Origin: Ananas comosus
Lineage: Eukaryota; Streptophyta; Magnoliopsida; Poales; Bromeliaceae
Assembly (NCBI RefSeq): GCF_001540865.1
Contig: NC_033623.1
Location: 1,056,774-1,120,773, forward strand
DNA: 64,000 nt
Reading direction: 5' to 3'
Shown one piece after another: positions 12,268 through 23,700 of this stretch. A program made the translations under genes and the position numbers. Under the pieces are notes generated by a model that made no database searches, was not told the origin of the DNA, and saw only the letters and a program-made list of their open reading frames with translations. Every line of letters begins with the position of its first letter. The first letter of the stretch is position 1.

Positions 12268-12361
12268 GAATTGAGCTCTTATGCTTTTAAAAGTACTTGG
12301 TAATGATCAAATGCGTAGATCTAACGGTAAAAAACTTACAAGCATCAAGTACTTGGTGCTN

Positions 12362-12402
<41 letters not shown>
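12268..12402. mobile_element. Truncated foldback element at a TA tract with an N
   Basis: AGAATTGAGCTCTTATGCTTTTAAAAGTACTTGG begins like the short family at 35708, but the copy stops at about 12360 in the 'N' and a (TA)n run (12362-12402). The N inside the microsatellite suggests collapse or an unresolved join, so truncation may be an assembly artefact. Confidence 0.5.
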
Positions 12403-12405
<3 letters not shown>

Positions 12406-12828
12406 CCCAAGTATATTCTTTGGAGAAGCTGCTATAACTTCACTACAGATATTGAATTCTTAGAGGTGAATTGCTGCAACGTGTCATATTATTTACAAAA
12501 CTGCATCATCTCGCATCCACGTTTGACATTCTATTTACTGCTCCATAGACTGGTCATTGTGGCCAAGCAATATACAAAACAAAATAAAGGCAAAACAAGC
12601 TGAAAACAGAAATAAACAAATAATACAGTAGAGAAGTTTCATCCTTGCAATTAGAAGTGAAACAAAGAACAATCTGCTTTTTTAGCTAGAGACTAAACAC
12701 ACAAACCATGAGAAATTGTTTGAAGGGGGTAATCATGCGCACATCGCACGCGCAGACACAGATGCGGAACACATGTGCGCGCGCTCGCACGGACAAAAGG
12801 AAATTAAGAAATGACAAGATCCATGAGA

Positions 12829-13489
12829 TCAGAGTGTTGGTGGGGGTCCTGGCTCGAACAATGGAGGGCAGCAACTCCTGAAGAGGCCACAGCAGCAAAG
12901 ACAGCACAGACTGCAATTTTTTACAAGAAGAAAGCCAAAGGTTGAGTTCATTGCAAGTGTATAAACTTTTCTTCAGCAACCAATTTTTTTTTCTTTTCTT
13001 GGCAAATGCATGCAGGTGTACTATCCGAACCTTAGCGCATTCGTGATGGGTACCGGAATGTTAAAAGCTATTATTTCAATGCTCAACTTGTTATACTTTT
13101 AGCTATCGTCGCAACTATTTTGACAGAATACTATGTTGCTTGCTGGCACATTCATATTTTGAAATTCAGGTACTTGATTCAAAATAGCCCATGAATCAGG
13201 TAATTCTCTGTACATTTTTACCTTCTTTTTTGTAAAAAAAGCCTAATAGTTTAAATTCTGAGCCAGAAAACAATCACTAATATGCAGTATAAGACTCTTT
13301 TCAGATACTCACTGCCATGTATGTACACAAGTTGAGAAGAAGCAGAAGAGGAGCAAAGCAGCAGCAGGTGAGTGATTACCATGAATCCAGGAATCCGTCA
13401 GGTGGTGGCGCAGGTGCGGGCGGAAGCAGTGGCACTTCCGGTGACGGCGGTGAGTACGGCCGCGGCGGGGGACGAGGATCAGGTTCCAT
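12829..13489 (-). CDS. Small Pro-rich/Cys-rich CYSTM-like protein
   Basis: Two exons, 13380-13489 and 12829-12910, joined by a GT-AG intron (donor ATG|GTAATC, acceptor TTGCAG|TCTG), give 63 residues. The N-terminal half is Pro-rich (starting MEPDPRPPPRPYSPP), then GFLDSC, then a hydrophobic Cys cluster LCCLCCCGLFRSCC and a Pro-rich end (GPPPTL). This architecture resembles plant cysteine-rich transmembrane-module (CYSTM) proteins, small tail-anchored membrane proteins linked to stress responses. The exon-1 region is a GC-rich island in AT-rich DNA, supporting real coding. The product is inferred from composition; the splice join is my prediction. The plus-strand Gly-rich frame over 13317-13508 is its shadow. 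Confidence 0.55.
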
Positions 13490-13915
13490 AATCTTCGGTA
13501 AGGATTGATGAGGAAAATTTCAGTTTGGTGAGTGTTTTGTGCACATCAGGTGTATAATTTTTTTTTTTTAATCATAAATCACCTACTCTTCAAATTGTGA
13601 GTATCCAACTAACATTCTGCATGAACTTGAATCTTTATGTGGAGGTTTCCTTTTTTTCTCTGAGGAGTTTGAAACCCAAATATATATACTAAACCAACAC
13701 AAAAATCATACATGTGCATTGTAGGAAGCATGATATCAGTGTACTAAGGCCTCATTGTTCTTTCCTTGAGTTTGTGGTTTCTATTCCCTATTGCCATTCT
13801 ATAATAAAAAGTTTCATTTAATGCACGTGAGAGGTGTTAATACTTTTTCCTTTTTTTCTTTTTTCTTTTTTTTTTTCGCTGTCGCATCGATTTAGTGGGT
13901 CACGGTATGTAAATA

Positions 13916-14200
13916 TCACCTTTATTTAGTAAATGAAAAACTTCAAATATCACTCATTTTGCACTTTCTTTTCCGTACCCTATAGTTTAAAGATATCGGT
14001 TTAGTATCCTGTAATTTTATTTTTCTCTTTTTATTATTCTTTTTACTTTCTTTTTTTTTTTTGCTAAATCAGTGACAAAGTTGAAACTAAAAGAAATTAG
14101 ATGATAAACTTAGGTGGGTATCTGAAGTTTTTTGTATATGATTTAACGAAATGTTAACGAAGGAGCTGATGTTGGTAAATGATAACATGGCACTTGTTCG
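13916..14200. mobile_element. Partial foldback MITE, family A
   Basis: Matches the left arm and centre of the elements at 4712 and 31950 (ACTTCAAATATCACTC, TTTGCACTTTC, AGTATCCTGTAATTTTATTTT, GATTTAACGAAATGTTAACG) but lacks the right arm. The rest of 13510-15900 is AT-rich intergenic DNA with no gene seen; it includes the likely promoter of the next gene. Confidence 0.6.
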
Positions 14201-15915
14201 GCTAAAATATAATTTTTGTGACCTCATTAGAAGATAAAAAAACATATTTTTATATATTTGTAGTCTTACTCTTTTTTTTTTTTTTCGTTTAATCTAATAG
14301 TATTAGATGACATTCGATACCAAAGAGGCCTCAAGCAAAATCAATGATAACTTATTCAGTAGGAGAGTTTTCTCTTTTAAGTTTTAATCAGGAGTTTAAT
14401 TTTTGCTACTTTAATGTTCTTACTATTCATAATTTGGTATGATAGTTATTTTATTTACGAGGTGATTTATCTTAGTTTGTGAAATTGATTTAAGATCGAA
14501 TTTGATATTTCATTCTAAATAATTAATCACACTCTTTATAAAGTATTGGCTAAATTATAAAAAACTCTCTTATAAATATTCGCTTTTTTCACTCTTTTTT
14601 TCTAACTTTTAAAAATTTTTATTTTATTCTCTCAATATTTCAAGTTGTTGTATTTAACTAAACTCCGTTAAGGTTTCATTACTATTCAGTTTATTTTTTA
14701 TAATTTATGTCAAAAATATCTTTTAAATTGATAAAAAAATATTAAAAATTTATTTTTTATAGAAAAAATAAGAATAATTTGGTTATTTTGTTCACTCCAT
14801 TAACATTGTAGTTTTCTAAAAATATTTCTGAAATTTTAAGAGAGCAAAATATAGATTTTTAAAAATTAGAAAAGAAAAGTAAAACACGAATATTTATAAA
14901 TTTTTTTTTTTATAATTTAATCTAAAATTTATACATTTAAATAGAATCGAAATATTTATTGACCAATTTATTATAAATTTTTTGAACTATTCCAGTCAAA
15001 ATTTTTGTACTTTAGAAAGTCAAAACTGTAATCCTGCTGCCTTTCTGAAAAAACTGACGCGGCAAAGCAGGTTTCAGCTGGACTTTCATCAAGAAATATG
15101 TACATGAATAAATCATTTTCATTATTTTCTCCTTCAAATTAAATTTATTAATTTTTTCTTTTGACCTTTCAAATTCGTTTGGACATTTGATTTATACTTG
15201 AACACATCAAGTCACTGATCCACCAAAATTAATTAATTTAAACTGCTAAGTGAAATTAGTGTTTCATCTGATATTTAAATAACCACCCTCGGTAGTCTGA
15301 TTGGTAGTACAAAATACTGTTTTTCAAGCTGCTAATTCACTAGCAAATTCTAATTATTTTATATTATAAGATTCTGTTTGATATTGAGAATCATCTAATG
15401 CTAATAAATAAAATACATTTATATTTGAATTTGCTTCTCTGTTTTTCAATAGAATAGTAAAAAATTTATTATAACATAATATTACATATTTAACGTAATT
15501 CCAAATAAGAATACAAATGGGGCGGATCCAAGAATGGGCGGGATCAGTGGATTTTTGATGGATTTGTAGTGAATCGAAATGAATTAAGAGAATAAATGGA
15601 TCTCTCATTTTCTATTCCATTTTCTAAACGAATTAGACGGATTCAGAACGAATTATTTTTCTTTTCTCATTTTTAGGCCTCACAGGTCGCTCTATTCGGA
15701 ACGGATCGGAGCGGCAACTCCACCGACCCGAATCCATTTGCATCCGGAATCCTAAACGGAGCCTACGTGGCAAAAGCGCTTCTTAGGAAATGGCTCCAGT
15801 CAATTTGAAAAGGTCAAACTTGCAAACTCTTAACGAAAAAACCCAATTAAAAAAAAAAAGACTCCAATTTTGACCAATTGACTTTGAAATTCCCCTTCTC
15901 CTCGAACCCTATACG

Positions 15916-15926
15916 TATTTATATAC
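15916..15926 (+). promoter_or_regulatory. TATA box candidate for ssSPT gene
   Basis: TATTTATATAC lies 102-112 bases before the ATG at 16028, a usual plant spacing for a short leader. Confidence 0.5.
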
Positions 15927-16027
15927 CCACCCAATCCCAAGATCAAACACCCAATTACATTTGCTTTTATTTGGATCGAACAAAAAAGGAAAAATCCCCC
16001 AAAAAAAGAGAAAAATTGAGGAATACG

Positions 16028-17453
16028 ATGAATTGGATTAGTCGAAAGGTTCATCTCTACAACGTGACCATGGGCCTCTACATGCTCGATTGGTGGGAGC
16101 GCTACCTCTTCAGTATCCTTCTTATTTTTTGCATGGATTTTTTTTTTTTTTTTNTTGTTTGGGGGTGTTTTGATTTGTTGTTTTAACTATTTTTTCTGTT
16201 AATTTTAGTACGCACTAGAAATTTTTTTTTTCTTCTTGTTCAATTTAAATAATTATATGCAATATTAGCCCTAATGTATCGTGCTGTGTTGTTTGATATA
16301 GTGTTGTATCATATTAAATTAATATATATATTTGTTGTTATGCAGTAGTATGTTTGATTGATAAAGTGTTGTATTGTGTTAATATAATATATTTCTAATA
16401 ATTTCCTTTTTAGCGGATTTAGATTCACCAATTCAACTTTTTTTCCCTATGCTTGCTTTAGTTTTTAAAGAAAATAGTAGTTTGGTATAATAGTACGGTA
16501 TCAAAGGAGAAGATTCTAAGTTCACGTCTTTCTAAATAACTAGTTTTTATTCCATTATTTCTTGTTTAATTCAAAGTTATATCGAGCGTATAATAAATTT
16601 TGAGTTCAAATGCAAGAGACAATGCGGGAGTTGGAACACCGTTCTGTAGCAGTAAATGTCAGTTTTCCGAAAAATATTCCGAAAAATATTTTCAAATATT
16701 TTTTGTCCGTTTTGGTTCCAGAAAATAATAGCTTTTCTGAAAAAGTTTTTTCCCAGATTTTATTGACAAATAAAAAGCAGTGTTTTTGTTTTCCGAATTT
16801 TTTGTCCGGAAAGTAAAAACTGTGGAAAAGGGTGTTTTTCATGGAAAATGTTAAATATAAAAATATACAAACACCGTTCTCCAATAGCTTAAGCTTTTAG
16901 CGTGTATAACAGTTGTTTCACATTATATCAGAGCAGGAGGTCCTGAGTTCGAGTCGCGTCAGGCTCCTAGCATTGTTAATTTTCTCCCATTTAATTCAAG
17001 CCCATGTCATGAACCTTGCAAAAAGTCTCGAGTCCAGACATGCGGAACATTCTCTAACAGCTTAAGCTTTTAGCTTTTAGAGTTCACAGAAAACATTTTC
17101 TTTTCCCAAAAAGAACAGTTTTTCACGCTTTTTCGAAAATTGATTGGCTAACATTCCTTGCTTTAAGTTCTTGATTTTGTTTCCTTTTATTCTGCCTGTG
17201 TTTTTCTGAATTATTGAATCACTCTTTTGAAGATTCACTTTCAGTAGAACTAGATGTTTCACCTGCTCCTGATTAAGAAAATAGCCAAATTTAATCCTGT
17301 ACGTGATTTTATTATTGTAAGTTTTTTTAGCCATGTTAGAATTAGATTGTGGCCTGTTTGTCTTAACTCTTTTTAGATGTATTGATCCTTGTTCTGCTGT
17401 GGTTCATTTGCTACAATGGATCAAGATTTGCTGCCGAGTTCTACGACAGGTAA
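16028..17453 (+). CDS. Small subunit of serine palmitoyltransferase (ssSPT)
   Basis: ssSPT binds the LCB1/LCB2 heterodimer in the endoplasmic reticulum and stimulates serine palmitoyltransferase, the first step of sphingolipid synthesis. Exon 1 (16028-16112) encodes MNWISRKVHLYNVTMGLYML then DWWERYLF; exon 2 (17377-17453) continues NVLILVLLWFICYNGSRF and ends AAEFYDR, stop TAA at 17451. The split codon a|at gives Asn. Total 53 residues, near the 56 of Arabidopsis ssSPTs, with one transmembrane segment (about 28-41) and the conserved DWWERY motif. Odd: the stop is embedded in a good donor (AG|GTAAGA at 17449/17450). Splicing there to an acceptor at 17938 would replace the last residue and stop with about 20 residues (HAKTNFGWRHF...), ending TGA 17996-17998. 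Which isoform is made cannot be told from sequence. Confidence 0.88.
16855..17078 (+). mobile_element. Au-like tRNA-derived SINE, dimeric arrangement
   Basis: In the ssSPT intron. TATCAGAGCAGGAGGTCCTGAGTTCGAGTC (16926 on, with an internal B-box-like GAGTTCGAGTC) is flanked on both sides by CTAACAGCTTAAGCTTTTAG-like blocks (16880-16900 and 17052-17073) preceded by AACACCGTTCTCC. This is the composition of Au-type plant SINEs. Fragments recur at about 43228-43330 (-) and 44622-44656 in and near PAL. The preceding 16610-16850 is a TTTTCCGAAAAATATT-rich repeat of unknown type. Confidence 0.5.
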
Positions 17454-18985
17454 GATCTGTTTCCGCTTTCGATCTGCAGATGAATCTTCGCCATCATACA
17501 TGAGTTTCAGTCTGATTTATGCTGGTCATCAATATCTGGAGATTGTGCAGGTTTATTATATATGCAGATGCTGGGCTGTGTTATCAGTAAATTCTTAATA
17601 AGTTGCATTTTCTGAGTTCAATCTCAGATTACTTTGTGAAATAATTTTGGTGCAATTAGTGTTAGTCACTTGAATAATCTTTCTCATCAAATTCATTTGC
17701 TGTGTCTCAGTACTCCACCATTCAAATTCAATACAGTTTTCGCTTCACTTTGCTTGTCAGCATCATTTGTATCATCATTCTCAGATATTTGCTGCTGAAA
17801 TGACCTGCTGTTTTTCTGCTTTGCAAATCATTGCTTTCGAAACAATGCTTCGCATACATCGTCTCCGTACGAAATCTTTTTCTTTATTTCTCTATCGATC
17901 ACTAAACATGACGTGATCGTCTTATCGTTTTTTTCAGCCATGCGAAGACAAATTTTGGTTGGCGGCACTTCGCCAATGGGGGCAGTATAACATCCTGATC
18001 AATAACAAGAACCCGCCGAGAGATAGTAGAGGTTTTAAAAGTCCATGTTCATCGTCGATCATCGCGTTTCAAACCTCTTTTCTATGTAATTACCTCTAGT
18101 TTGTAAGCTTATTTGTCAAAAGACGCCACGCCGCATGAGATATTCATGCTATGTTTGTAATCAGAATGTCAGATCTTAAAGGAAACTCTATCAAATTGTA
18201 ATCTCCTGAGCATACTATTTACAACACATTACAGCTTCTTAAGTTGTCGACGAATTCCCGAAGATTTATTCTCTTTCTGTTTCACAAATGACAGAGATTG
18301 ATATCACGATTGTCAGTACATCAATAGCCTGCTCATATTTATCCATTTACTCATATCGTTAGTAAATTTTGAGTAAACTCTAAAAACATCATTCAAATAG
18401 GGGCATTTATATAGGGCGCTTTGCTAAATACATTCATTTTTATATTTTGAAAAATTCAAAAGATTCAAAATAATTTCAAGAGACTTTTCACTTTTCCCCC
18501 TCCAATAAAATAAAAATAATGGTAAAAACTGCTAGCAAGAAGCAATGACCAAATCATTATAGACGTAAACCGGGCCGGATTTCGACCCAACCCGGCCTGA
18601 TGGTGTGGTTAACTGACCCGGTCCGGTACCTCTTTCTCTGGGTTTATTTTTCAAATTTAGCACCCCAAAATTTTTTTATTACACAAATAAGTCCATAAAA
18701 AAAATTTCAATTTTAAAAACCGTTTATCTTGTTTACATAAAGAGTGTTACTACATATATCATATCGTCATTATATTCTAAATAAATTTTAAATTCTAATA
18801 TTTTTACATGTGTTAGCCAACATATCAGCAATATAGCTAAGTATCCAAAAATAGGAAAATTAAAAATATTTCTCTTATATAAAATATCTGTTGTTTAGCG
18901 TGGCATCCACGTGGACAAAAATATATATATTTTTATAATTCATAAAATAAAATATTTTAAGATGATAAAATACAAAAAAGTAAAA

Positions 18986-18988
<3 letters not shown>

Positions 18989-19020
<32 letters not shown>
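18989..19020. repeat. (TC)n microsatellite
   Basis: Pure CT run between the ssSPT end and the EIN2-like gene. From 18000 to 18988 the DNA is AT-rich with a short GC-rich piece at about 18563-18640; no gene is recognised. Confidence 0.85.
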
Positions 19021-19022
<2 letters not shown>

Positions 19023-19129
19023 CAATCTCTAAATCAAAAACAGCAATGAGAAGTAGAACGGGAAAGCCTTAAATGAGTGTGTTATACACTAACAAAAAAA
19101 GGAGAGTAAAAAAAAAAAAAAAAATGGGG

Positions 19130-19240
19130 TTCTTCTTTGAAAACGCTCTCGCTCCCCTCTCAATCCCTCGCGCGTCTCCTCCTCTTCTTAGCACGCGCAA
19201 ACCTACGTTGAGAAATAAGCGAAATGGCGTTTCTGAGGTA
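19130..19240 (+). promoter_or_regulatory. Possible 5' leader exon of the EIN2-like gene
   Basis: A pyrimidine- and GC-rich stretch (CGCTCTCGCTCCCCTCTC) stands out in AT-rich DNA and ends in a fair donor, TTTCTGAG|GTAATA at 19240/19241. EIN2 genes usually have spliced leaders, and the first coding exon here starts exactly after an acceptor (TTTTCCAG|ATG at 20784/20785), so an upstream noncoding exon is expected. Assignment is inference; RNA evidence would be required. Confidence 0.3.
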
Positions 19241-19328
19241 ATAAAATCATGGCAAAAGAGAGTGTATCCATCCATTTTTCCAATTTCTTTTGCAATTTTG
19301 CGTGTTGCGTATGCGGTCAATTTGGTAG

Positions 19329-19341
19329 GTAATATGGTATC
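19329..19341 (+). repeat. tRNA-iMet primer-binding-site-like motif
   Basis: TGGTATCAGAGCC, the sequence complementary to the initiator tRNA-Met 3' end used by plant Copia/Gypsy retrotransposons as primer-binding site. No long terminal repeat or gag/pol frame is found around it, so it may be a retroelement scar or a tRNA-derived SINE piece. Confidence 0.4.
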
Positions 19342-19439
19342 AGAGCCAGTATACTGAAAAGTCATTTTCATTTGAAGAGGTTGTGGGTGCGATTCCCAAT
19401 GTTGATAATCCATTATATTCTGTGTCAGTAGTACTTAGA

Positions 19440-19795
19440 AAAGATCAATCTAGTCGGAAATGACTCGAGAGTAGCTCTTAACACTCTACTCCGGTACATG
19501 GTAGATATCAGATGAATCATTTCATGCACACCGCCTGAAAAGCATGAAAAGGTAACGTGTAGCACGTCAGTAGGGGCATTAATGGCTGGGGATTAGCCCT
19601 TAACGTCCTACTTCGGTGCACGGTAGATATCAGATGAATCATTTCGTATATACCTCCTAAAGAGCCTGAAAAGGTAACGCCTAGCACGTCAGTAGGGGCA
19701 TTAATGGCTCGGGATTAGCCCTTAACGCCCTACTCTGGTGCATGGTAGATATCAGGTGAACCATCCCACCCGCACTGTCCGGAAAGGTAACGAAG
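19440..19795. repeat. Tandem repeat, about 120-bp unit, three copies
   Basis: Three consecutive units share GGTAGATATCAGATGAA(T/C)CAT, TGAAAAGGTAACG, TAGCACGTCAGTAGGGGCATTAATGGCT and GATTAGCCCTTAACG. Units start near 19440, 19571 and 19693 with the last shortened. No reading frame is maintained. It lies between the possible leader exon and first coding exon of the EIN2-like gene, so it would be intronic in that gene. Confidence 0.85.
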
Positions 19796-20784
19796 GAGAC
19801 AACAAAATAATAGAGAGATGACATGCCATAAAATGGCAAAGTGGGGATTAAATTAGGACTTTCTAAAACAGAGGGGACTTAGAACTGACTCTGATATCAT
19901 ATTATATATTCAGTAGAAAATGATTCAGAATTAGTCTTAATAATGGCTATTCTCGAACCTTTTCATGCCAGATTGATGTTTTCGGTAACATTTGTTTCAT
20001 TAGATGGTTTAAGGGTTCTGGTTCTGTGACCTGTTCAATATTGAACTTTTGATGCATTATTTATGGCTGCTTACTTTTTATAGTAATTTTCATTACATTA
20101 TGTCTGATTCCAAAATTCGGCGGACGCCTTCTGTTAATATTGCAAGTGCTTTGTATCCAAAAATGAGTGTAAGATCTGTAATCTTTATTTATCTGTGTAG
20201 AACTTTTGTATGAACTTGACTGTGATAGCTAATTGAAACTCTGCATTATGCTTTGTTGTAGTATATATCTGGATTTTTCTTATTCAACTGAGATATAATT
20301 TTACTGTAAACTTTTTCGTACATCATTGTTATCTCTATGATAATTCAATTATATATTTGCAATGTAATGATTCAGGCATTAATTGGGGATCTGCATGTAT
20401 GTGAAATCAACACCTTGGCTTTCAGATCTCAAATTTCCCTTGGCAATTGGATTTTCGTGCGAAGAAAAGCATCCGGTGGAGAATTGGCAAGTTTCAAACT
20501 TTTCAAAAGTGAGGTATTAAAAGCTGGATACGAGTCCTTACATTCTGCTGTTAGCTTAAATTGCAAGACCTGTTGGCCGAAAGTGGAAGATTTGTTGGAT
20601 ACTGGTTCATTTCGCCTCCAGAAATATCACTATTATGCGAGTATAGTTCCTGACTTCAAATCCTGCTAGATAAAGTGCTTTGTGACTACTTGAAAGTTTG
20701 TATCCGAGGTATTACATATCGTACAAAGGAAAAAGTTACCTTTTTGATTTCCTCTTAAAATGGCTGATACATGATCTTTTCCAG

Positions 20785-23700
20785 ATGTCAGGTGTGAAAC
20801 TGCAAGTTTTCACCATTTTCCAAGCAGAACTATTCTTATCATTGGAATATCTTGACCTTGGTAAATGGGTAGCAGCTATCGAGGCCGGTGCTATGCTCGG
20901 AACACATCTCATGATATTATCAGTGTTTATCAATTTCACTTCTATTATTTTCCAGTACCTTGCTAGTCGTATTGTCATGGTCACAGGAAGGAATCTTGGT
21001 GAGGTACCCTTTTTTTTTTTCTCTCATTTTTCTTCCTTCTATGGTGAGTTCTAATGAATTGGTTCTTTCATTGTTCACCATGTTTAATGCTTAATTTTTT
21101 TTATTAGAATTTTTCATGTAGTTAAAATTGAGATTTAATTTTGCGTTCTTACTTACTGACATTTGCTGAATTCATCTTCTTAAATTTCTCTGTAAATTAT
21201 GAACTACCCATTATCTTTTTCGGCAAAAGATTTGCAGCGAGGAGTACAGCAGGTTGACATGTGTAATTCTCGGTGGTGTAGCTGAGCTATCCATGATTGT
21301 TTCAGATCTGATAACGGTACTCTTTTATGCTCATGTGATTGATCAAATCCAACTTTTCATATTGTTGTTCAAATACTTATGTCTATGATATAAAATGCTA
21401 GTTTTTAACCGTTGCGCATGGATTTCAACGATTATATGGGCTGAGCCAATTCGATTGTGTCCTTTTATCTGCTATTCTTCCTCTTCTAAGTCCTTTTACT
21501 TGGACCCTCCTGGTAAGCATATCTCATTTAGTTTCCAAATATCATGTGGTGCTTTATTATTTGATTTTTCATGGTGACCTTTACGTATGATTTGTAGGGT
21601 TCTTTCAAAGAGTCGATATATATTACTATATCAGGTTTCACATTGCTCTTTTATCTTCGCGGGATGCTTGTCAACCAATTAGATGTTTCACCTGTCACTT
21701 ATGCTAAGCATTCAGGATTGAATATGGAAACTATTTGTTCAGTGACTGCTCTTCTTGGCTCAAATATTATGCCTCACTATTTTTTCATTTACTCTGCTAT
21801 ATTGCAGGTAAATTGTACTAAGTTCTACTCATATCGTTTGCATGAGCTTTGTGGTCATTCCCCTCTTTATTTGGTTGGAACTATTATAATGAATACATGC
21901 ATGATTGTGAAGATAATGTTGCTTCTATCACCACCTCAACATTATTTCATCTTTTTTTAAAAGATAACCTTTAAATACTTACGATGTTTATGGGGATAAT
22001 CAACCACTCTATTCTAACACATCGCAAGATTTGTGTATAAGCCTATTGGTTGGCTTCATAAATTCTATCATTCCTGTCAAATGATTCATCGATTTCAGTT
22101 ATTTCCATCTTATACATCCTCTCTTAATACAAATATGGTGCACATGGTATTTGAATTGTGAACATTTAATTCATTATATTCAATTGATTTCACTTGGCAT
22201 TATTTAGCTTTTATCTGAAAGTGTTTCTCTCTTTCGCCAGATAGCTATGCTTCAATTCAAAGAAGATCATTAATTAATTAGCTAATTATCTTTTTATCTT
22301 TGATGAACTATCTATGATTACCCAAATAGCCCAAGTTCCATTTTAATTCTTTCAGCAGCGTCTTCAGTTAATTCTGAGACGTGACAATTTCTCTTTTTTT
22401 ATTGCTTCTTCTTAAACAGCAGCAAAGCAGATCGACAAATTTTTGTACCGGCAAAGATGTTCATAAGAAACTTTTCACCATAATACCTAATTTTTCTATA
22501 ATTTTCTCGGTCAACTACATGTTGATGCGCTCAGCAGCAGCTGCATTTGGTAACACTGGCCATTTTATGCCTACTTTTCAAGAAGCATTTATGTTGATGG
22601 ATCAGGTTATGTATTACTTACACATGCTCTGTTATTTTCTGATTTTCTCAGTCAACAGTCAAATTTGTATTACTCGAATTCAGCATGTATTGTTTTTACA
22701 TGGATAATACCAACCGTTCAGAACTTGGTTGATCACTAGATTTTGTCCAAGTGCACGGCATGTTGCATAATTATTGATATCGTACATCATTACCTGCCTT
22801 TACACCTTAATCTTTTGATTGGCATCTGAGTGTCCAAGTACTCATATTGAAGATGATTACATAACATGTTGTAATTACAATAAATTAATGCAAAATTCGT
22901 TACACTTCTAAGATAATGATATATTATAAGTTGTTTTTACATAACATCCCACATTTCCATGACTTTAGGTTGTTTATGTGTCAAAAATAAGTTCTTTGAC
23001 AAAAAGTGAATGTGTCGATTGCTGCTTATAGCTTTGTGGATCCTTACCAGCATAGTCGGCTGAAGGCTTGATGGTTGGTACCCGAGGTCATTCGAAGCCT
23101 ACTTGCATCATATTTATAGCTAAATTCATTTTTTTTGTAAATGAACAAAGCAGGTAGCAAGCTACCTTTCTCTTTCAATTACATAAAGGCTTTGTGGATC
23201 CTCATTGTCAGCACATAGTTGATGATACCACAAAAACTGAACTTCTTTTTTGGTCTTACCATTTCAAGAAGATCTGTCACATGTGTTCTTCGTTGAAATG
23301 CATGCCTCCAATGGCCATAGCTGATTTTGTGGCACACAAGTAGGCATGGAAGGATTGCAGGGCTTCCGCAAGGACATTTTCTCTTGATGATCGAAAATGA
23401 AGGATGTAAGTTTGTAGCATAATTCTTCAATATCTTATATGTGTTGTAAGCCGACACGATTTGTAGATACTATATACCTGCAATATCCCCATGTCAAAGC
23501 AGAGAGAACCAATCTCATCATGAAAGGAGATTTCTCCAGCTTCGTTTCTATGTCCAGGGTTTTCATTGTCATTTATCTTTAAATATGGCATGATGGCATG
23601 ACGGCATGATGACTTGGAAGAAAGATTATGATTGGTATTAGTGGACAATAAATATTCAGCCGTCTAATATATTTCTGGCTACTGTAGATCAGGCAAGACT

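Noticed and set aside
20337..20669. 110-residue open frame upstream of the EIN2-like first coding exon
   Set aside because: No recognisable domain, AT-rich, and ends before the acceptor at 20784; at most untranslated leader.
22381..22707. 108-residue frame taken as a separate small gene
   Set aside because: Its middle, 22420-22605, is the fifth coding exon of the EIN2-like gene; the rest is intron.
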